DNA from: Pseudomonadota bacterium
GTDB lineage: Bacteria; Pseudomonadota; Gammaproteobacteria; Tethybacterales; Persebacteraceae
NCBI GenBank assembly: GCA_022600535.1
Contig: JAHZKE010000087.1
Coordinates: 1 to 40,366 of the forward strand
Length of the DNA stretch: 40,366 bases
Direction of reading: 5' to 3'
In this document: one piece after another, positions 35,405 through 40,366 of the stretch
Position numbering within the stretch: the first letter of the stretch is position 1
How the letters are laid out: each line of letters opens with the position of its first letter
Notes under the pieces: generated by a model
What the model saw: the letters and a program-made list of their open reading frames with translations, nothing else
Told to the model about the DNA's origin: nothing
The model's database searches: none
Program-made: the position numbers and the translations under genes

Positions 35405-36472
35405 ATGAAAACGCTTTATATCGGGGTAATGACAGGCAACAGCATGGATGCGGCAGATGCCGTATTAATGTCATTTGCCGACAACAAAGAAAATACAGCA
35501 ACGGTTGAAAACGCCGCCAGCGTGCCGATTGACGCCCCCCTCGCCGATACCCTGCGGCACCTCGCGCAATCAGCAAGCATAGAAACAACAACCGTATTAG
35601 CAGCGCAAAATGCACTAACCGATACCTGTGCTGCCGCCGTAAAAAAATTAAACGCACCGGCAGCAACCGTGCGGGCAATCGGTTGTCATGGGCAAACCAT
35701 CGCCCACCGTCCCGCTACCGCCGCCACTTGGCAACTATTTAACGGTGCGCGCATGGCAGAGCAAACACAAATAGATGTCGTTTGTGATTTTCGCAGCCGC
35801 GACATTGCCAGCGGCGGGCAAGGCGCCCCCTTTGCGCCATTTTTTCATCAATATTTTTTTGCCGCGCACGCGCCGTGCGATATTATCAACATCGGCGGCA
35901 TTGCCAACATCACCCACATTGATAGCACAGGTGCAATCGCGGCGGGGTATGATACCGGTCCCGGCATGTTGTTATTAGACGCTTGGTATCGCCAGCAAGG
36001 AAACAACGGCTTTGATAAAAACGGCGCTTTTGCCGCCAGCGGTAATGTTGATGCGCCCTTATTACAACAACTTTTAACCCTGCCCTATTTTTCTCGCCCG
36101 CACCCCAAAAGTTGCGGACGGGAAGAATTTTCATTAGCGCAATTACCCGCCAGCATACACAACTTAGCCGCGGCAGACGTGCAAGCCACTTTATTGGCAC
36201 TTTGCACCCATAGCATCGCCGCCGCCGTGCGAGCGGAGCATGTATTTTTATGCGGCGGCGGCAGCCGTAACACCGCCTTAGTGGCACAGTTACAAAACTT
36301 ATTAGCAACCGCACCGCGACTCACCGATACCCTCGGCATCGCCGTAGAACAAATAGAAGCCGCCGCCTTCGCCTATTTGGCAAAATGCCACATAGAACGC
36401 ACCCCCTTAGCCGCCGCCAACATTACCGGAGGGCAAACCCGCATCGCCGGTGCTTGTTACCCTTACCAATGA
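35405..36472 (+). CDS. anmK: Anhydro-N-acetylmuramic acid kinase AnmK
   Basis: A 355-residue cytosolic kinase that opens and phosphorylates 1,6-anhydro-MurNAc in peptidoglycan recycling. The phosphate-binding GVMTGNSMDAADAVL is a variant of the usual GxMSGTSxDGxD. HGQTIAHRP, the catalytic DFRSRDIASGGQGAPF, GGIANIT and YDTGPGMLLLDAW are present. It begins 2 bp after the M23 peptidase gene and overlaps the channel gene by 4 bp, so the three are likely co-transcribed. Confidence 0.95.
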   Translation: MKTLYIGVMTGNSMDAADAVLMSFADNKENTATVENAASVPIDAPLADTLRHLAQSASIETTTVLAAQNALTDTCAAAVKKLNAPAATVRAIGCHGQTIAHRPATAATWQLFNGARMAEQTQIDVVCDFRSRDIASGGQGAPFAPFFHQYFFAAHAPCDIINIGGIANITHIDSTGAIAAGYDTGPGMLLLDAWYRQQGNNGFDKNGAFAASGNVDAPLLQQLLTLPYFSRPHPKSCGREEFSLAQLPASIHNLAAADVQATLLALCTHSIAAAVRAEHVFLCGGGSRNTALVAQLQNLLATAPRLTDTLGIAVEQIEAAAFAYLAKCHIERTPLAAANITGGQTRIAGACYPYQ

Positions 36473-37305
36473 AAGCCATCACGCAACGCCTGTTTTTATG
36501 GTCGCAACAGTTGCACAAAAATCCATTTTTTGAATGGACAACTGTCGCCGTCATTATTTTATCCTCCTTAGGAATCGGCGTTAAAAGTTACAACACCCCG
36601 ACAACAATAGAACACCTGATTTATTGGTTAGATACACTCATCACCGCTTATTTTTTAGCAGAAGTGATTATTCGCATGATTGCCGCCGGCAGTTTGAAAA
36701 ATTTCTTTCGCAGTGGTTGGAATATATTTGATTTTATAATTGTTACTATTAGTTTGATCCCTATTGATGAAAGCGAATACGCTTTATTGGCGCGCATGTT
36801 GCGCCTGTTTCGTGTGATGCGATTAATTTACGTGGTGCCGCAATTACGGGTATTAATCAGCGCATTAATTAAAGTCATTCCGCGCATTTCTTATGTTGCA
36901 TTAATGATGTTTATTATTTTTTATATGTACGGCGCTGTCGGCAACGTATTATTTAAAGACATCAATCCGGTATTGTGGGGCGATATCGGCATTTCTATGT
37001 TAACGCTATTCCGTGTCGCCACTTTAGAAGATTGGACTGACGTCATGTATGAAACCATGATTCTCTACCCGCTCAGTTGGATTTATTATTTAAGTTTTAT
37101 CTTTTTGTCCGCCTTTGTTTTCCTCAACATGATGATAGGTGTTATTATTGAATCGCTCAACGAAGAACACAACGCCGCCGAAGGCATTGTCCGTAACGAC
37201 CAACAACAGCAGTTAATGCAACAGTTAGCCCGCATTGAAACAAATTTGAAACAACTGCAACAACAACAAAATCGCCAAGAGCAAAACCACCGCCCCCATG
37301 AATAA
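36469..37305 (+). CDS. Voltage-gated ion channel, bacterial NaV (BacNav)-like
   Basis: A 278-residue membrane protein with the six-helix voltage-gated plan. S4 has four arginines at every third position, R109, R112, R115 and R118 (ARMLRLFRVMRLIYVV). The pore loop is TLFRVATLEDWTDVMYE, with the filter TLEDWTD (residues 185-191) in place of the sodium-selective TLESWxx of NaChBac and relatives. S6 is FLSAFVFLNMMIGVIIESL, and a Gln-rich coiled coil at the C-terminus fits tetramer assembly. I start at the ATG at 36469 (overlapping the anmK stop); an in-frame start 28 codons earlier lies inside anmK. The extra acid in the filter could allow Ca2+ passage. Confidence 0.85.
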   Translation: MKAITQRLFLWSQQLHKNPFFEWTTVAVIILSSLGIGVKSYNTPTTIEHLIYWLDTLITAYFLAEVIIRMIAAGSLKNFFRSGWNIFDFIIVTISLIPIDESEYALLARMLRLFRVMRLIYVVPQLRVLISALIKVIPRISYVALMMFIIFYMYGAVGNVLFKDINPVLWGDIGISMLTLFRVATLEDWTDVMYETMILYPLSWIYYLSFIFLSAFVFLNMMIGVIIESLNEEHNAAEGIVRNDQQQQLMQQLARIETNLKQLQQQQNRQEQNHRPHE

Positions 37306-37352
37306 AGCAGGGGAATTTTGCACAAAATACTATTTTTTAGGATAATGAGATT

Positions 37353-38735
37353 ATGACAACTGAAAATAAAAATTGGTCGGCGCGTTTTTCGCAACCGTTA
37401 GATGAACAAGTCGCCGTCTTTAACGCATCAATAGCATTTGACCGCCGCTTAGCGCAACACGACATCAAAGCATCATTAGCACACGCCGACATGTTAGCCG
37501 CTTGCAATATCATCAGCACGGAAGACAACAACGCCATTGCCAACGGCTTGCAACAAGTCGCAGAAGAAATCAACAATAACACATTCAACTGGCAAGCAGA
37601 CGATGAAGACATTCACATGAGTGTAGAACGGCGTTTGACCGAACTCGTCGGCGCAGCAGGTAAAAAGCTACACACCGCCCGCTCGCGTAACGACCAAGTC
37701 GCCACCGACTTACGCCTCTGGTTGCGTGACGAAATTGACACTCTGCAACAACACCTCCGCGCCGCCCGCAAAGCATTACTCGCGCAAGCCGAACACCATG
37801 CCGATACCCTGATGCCCGGCTTTACCCATTTACAAATCGCCCAACCGATCACCTTTGGACATCACCTATTAGCGTATGAAGAAATGCTCAACCGCGATGC
37901 CAGCCGTATCAGCGATTGCCGTCGCCGCTTAAATAAACTCCCCTTAGGTAGCGGTGCCCTAGCCGGTGTAGGTTACCCGATAGACCGCGCCCGCGTTGCC
38001 GCCGCCTTAGGTTTTGACGGCATTTGTGAAAACTCTATGGACGCCGTTTCCGACCGTGATTTTGCAATAGAATTTGTCTCCGCCGCCGCCACCTTAATGA
38101 TGCACCTATCGCGTTTTTGTGAAGAATTAATTTTATGGGGTTCGCCGGCATTTTCCTTTGTCAGTTTATCCGATGCATTTTGCACGGGTTCCTCCATCAT
38201 GCCGCAAAAGAAAAATTTTGACGTGCCGGAACTCATCCGCGGCAAATGCGGACGTGTATTCGGAGCGTTAACCGCGCTGTTAGTATTGGGCAAATCGCAA
38301 CCCTTGGCATACAACAAAGACAACCAAGAAGACAAAGAACCCCTATTTGATTGTGTGGATACAGTTAACAGTTGCGTGTCATTAATCGCCCCGATGGTTG
38401 CAGCAATGACCGCCAAACCCGACAACATGCGCAAACTATTAGAAGTCGGCTATCCGACCGCCACCGAACTCGCCGATTATTTAGTGCGCCGCGGCTTACC
38501 TTTTCGCGATGCCCATCATGCAGTATCGGCAATCGTACAATTTGCCGAAGCCGCAGGTGTCGGTTTAGAAGCATTAACATTGGAACAAATCCAACAATAC
38601 GCCCCCTTAGCCGATGAAGGTGCATTAGCCGCATTAAGCGCCACTGCCGCCGTAGAACGCCGCAACCACATCGGCGGCACCGCCCCGGCACAAGTACGCG
38701 CACAAGTGGCAAAAAAACAAGCAGAGCTTGATTAA
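37353..38735 (+). CDS. argH: Argininosuccinate lyase ArgH
   Basis: A 460-residue cytosolic enzyme that splits argininosuccinate into arginine and fumarate. The superfamily signature [20 protein letters not shown] carries the mobile catalytic serine loop; F replaces the usual P after [36 protein letters not shown] and [22 protein letters not shown] are conserved. A ribosome-binding site (AGGATAATGAG) precedes the ATG. It completes, with argJ, the arginine genes of this window. Confidence 0.96.
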   Translation: MTTENKNWSARFSQPLDEQVAVFNASIAFDRRLAQHDIKASLAHADMLAACNIISTEDNNAIANGLQQVAEEINNNTFNWQADDEDIHMSVERRLTELVGAAGKKLHTARSRNDQVATDLRLWLRDEIDTLQQHLRAARKALLAQAEHHADTLMPGFTHLQIAQPITFGHHLLAYEEMLNRDASRISDCRRRLNKLPLGSGALAGVGYPIDRARVAAALGFDGICENSMDAVSDRDFAIEFVSAAATLMMHLSRFCEELILWGSPAFSFVSLSDAFCTGSSIMPQKKNFDVPELIRGKCGRVFGALTALLVLGKSQPLAYNKDNQEDKEPLFDCVDTVNSCVSLIAPMVAAMTAKPDNMRKLLEVGYPTATELADYLVRRGLPFRDAHHAVSAIVQFAEAAGVGLEALTLEQIQQYAPLADEGALAALSATAAVERRNHIGGTAPAQVRAQVAKKQAELD

Positions 38736-38740
38736 TTCGC

Positions 38741-40366
38741 ATGTCTACGCCATCGCATTTGTTGTTTGTTGGCGCTGTTCCCTCTGCAACAGGCGAAGCA
38801 CGCGAAGTATTTTTTACCCATTGGCAAACTGCAGCAACGGCAGCCGAACAAACCTGCTTACAAAAATTATTACGCGCAACCACGATTGCCGATGAATTTG
38901 CCGATGGGGTGATGTTGTTGCCGCGTTTGGGGACGGTTTCCCCGTGGGCGTCTAAAGCAACTGATATTGCCCACCGTTGCGGCTTGGTTACACTGTTACG
39001 GGTAGAGCGGGGGTGGTGGTATGGCAAGAACGGTGCCGAACTTGCCGTAAAAGTTTGCGACCCGATGCGGCAGCAAATTTTATCGGCAGATGAGTGCGAA
39101 CAATGGCAGCAATTATTTAGCGCAACAGGCGAGTGCGTGATTGATGAAACAATCGCCTTAGGGAATGATGCCGCAACTGGCGCAACTGTATTGGCGCAAG
39201 AAAACCGCGCCCGCAGTTTGGCGTTGGCGGAGGATGAAATTAACTATTTACAACAACTGTATCAACAATTAGGACGCGACCCGACCGTTGCCGAATTAAT
39301 GATGTTTGCACAGGCAAACTCCGAACATTGCCGCCATAAATTATTTAATGGAAATTGGCAACTGGATAATAGCAACGATACGAATGACGGACAGTCATTA
39401 ATGGCGATGATTCGCCGCACCCATCAAGCCAACCCGCAGGGGGTAATTACGGCATTTAATGATAACGCTGCTGTTGTTGTCGGTGGTGGCGGCAGTGATT
39501 TTTTTCCTGATGCGGATGATATTTATCGCAGTCACACATCGCCGCAGGGGGTGTATGTTGTGGCAAAAGCCGAAACGCATAATCATCCGACAGCAATTTC
39601 TCCCTACCCCGGAGCGGCGACGGGGAGCGGCGGCGAGATTCGCGATGAAGCAGCAGCAGGGCGCGGGGCAACTGCCCGCGCCGGTTTTAGCGGTTACATG
39701 GTATCGGGCATTAATCACGCCGCCCACGCCACTTGCCCGCCGGCACCGGCGCATATTGCCAGTGCGCGGCAGATTATCCGCGAAGCTCCGTTAGGTGCTG
39801 CCGCCTATAACAACGAATTTGGCAGACCCGCGCTTGCCGGTTTCTTTCGCAGTTTTGAACAAGCGCACAACGAACGTTACTTTGGTTTTCATAAACCCGT
39901 GATGTTAGCGGGCGGGTTGGGGCACATGCTACCGTCTTCGGTCGGTAAAAATGAAATCCCCATCGGTGCTTATGTTTTACAATTAGGCGGCGAAGGGTTT
40001 CGTATCGGTATGGGGGGCGGGGCGGCTTCTAGCCGTAGCGGTGGCGATGATGCCGGTTTAGATTTTGCTTCGGTGCAGCGCGATAACGCCGAAATGCAAC
40101 GGCGGGCGCAACAAGTGATAGAAACATTGCGCCACCGTGAAGAGAACCCGATATTATCCTTGCATGATGTCGGTGCTGGCGGGTTGGCAAATGCAGTGAG
40201 CGAATTAGTGCACGATGCCGGACGTGGTGTTATCGTCAATCTCAATGCGGTACCGGTGCAAGAACAAGGAATGTCGGCGGCAGAAATTTGGTGTAATGAA
40301 TCGCAAGAGCGTTATGTCTTAGCAATTTTACCAACGGCATTAGAGGAGTTTCGCCGTGTGTGCGCG
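38741..40366 (+). CDS. purL: Phosphoribosylformylglycinamidine synthase PurL, 3' part outside window
   Basis: 542 codons are open to the window end. It belongs to the large single-chain PurL (about 1290 residues in E. coli), since the N-terminal PurS-like domain precedes the linker and synthetase parts. Visible signatures are [53 protein letters not shown] (ATP-binding) and [23 protein letters not shown]. It makes FGAM in purine synthesis using glutamine. The ATG at 38741 lies 5 bp after argH, without a clear ribosome-binding site. Confidence 0.95.
   Translation, partial: MSTPSHLLFVGAVPSATGEAREVFFTHWQTAATAAEQTCLQKLLRATTIADEFADGVMLLPRLGTVSPWASKATDIAHRCGLVTLLRVERGWWYGKNGAELAVKVCDPMRQQILSADECEQWQQLFSATGECVIDETIALGNDAATGATVLAQENRARSLALAEDEINYLQQLYQQLGRDPTVAELMMFAQANSEHCRHKLFNGNWQLDNSNDTNDGQSLMAMIRRTHQANPQGVITAFNDNAAVVVGGGGSDFFPDADDIYRSHTSPQGVYVVAKAETHNHPTAISPYPGAATGSGGEIRDEAAAGRGATARAGFSGYMVSGINHAAHATCPPAPAHIASARQIIREAPLGAAAYNNEFGRPALAGFFRSFEQAHNERYFGFHKPVMLAGGLGHMLPSSVGKNEIPIGAYVLQLGGEGFRIGMGGGAASSRSGGDDAGLDFASVQRDNAEMQRRAQQVIETLRHREENPILSLHDVGAGGLANAVSELVHDAGRGVIVNLNAVPVQEQGMSAAEIWCNESQERYVLAILPTALEEFRRVCA

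Noticed and set aside
37353-38735. ArgH signature change KKNF instead of KKNP as loss of function
   Set aside because: The catalytic serine loop and all other conserved segments are present; one change beside the loop is not enough to call a defect.

Overview
The window reads as a chromosomal segment of a gammaproteobacterium of moderate GC. The evidence is NDK-RlmN-IspG order, a PpsR-type PEP-synthase regulator, an AnmK/MepM/ArgH/PurL set, and short E. coli-like 4.5S RNA. SoxC and SoxD, together with heme A synthesis genes, suggest an aerobic organism that can oxidise sulfur compounds. No species assignment is claimed.

Left part (1-16.7 kb) is mostly housekeeping. A truncated GT117/DUF2723 membrane glycosyltransferase follows nuoA-nuoB on the minus strand. 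Then come ndk, two unrecognised small genes, rlmN-ispG, an HglS-type 2-oxoadipate dioxygenase, the 4.5S SRP RNA gene, thiC and a long co-oriented run msrB-yciB-bolA-ppsR-ctaA-ctaB-GGDEF. A minus-strand pair, yfcG-like GST and a CobB sirtuin, closes this part. soxC-soxD follow at 16.9-19.2 kb.

Central part (19.2-31.8 kb) is an AT-richer defence island with two modules. Module 1 (19.4-27.6 kb) is a tight four-gene operon: a PLD-nuclease/SNF2-helicase fusion, an Eco57I-type N6-adenine methylase, an AbiJ-like protein and a small DprA-like Rossmann protein. I read it as a restriction-like or abortive-infection system that is neither complete BREX nor complete DISARM. Module 2 (27.7-31.8 kb) is a compact, decaying type II-C CRISPR-Cas9 locus. 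Cas9 has all its nuclease residues. A tracrRNA candidate runs divergently from cas9 on the minus strand and ends in a clear intrinsic terminator. A minus-strand array of three diverged repeats lies downstream. cas1 survives only as a fragment: a deletion has fused the end of cas9 to the second half of cas1 in another frame, so the last ~25 residues of Cas9 are read from cas1 DNA. No cas2 was found. Copies of a 19-bp sequence lie at both island edges and between the modules.

Right part (31.9-40.4 kb) returns to core genes: a GST, tRNA-Gly/Cys/Leu, argJ, an M23 peptidase, anmK, a BacNav-like voltage-gated channel, argH and the 5' part of purL, which runs off the window.

Main points of interest: the cas9/cas1 deletion junction, the tracrRNA and the promoter-bearing degenerate repeats, the four-gene PLD-helicase/methylase operon, nuoAB detached from the rest of the nuo operon, and several promoters placed so close to start codons that leaderless mRNAs are likely.
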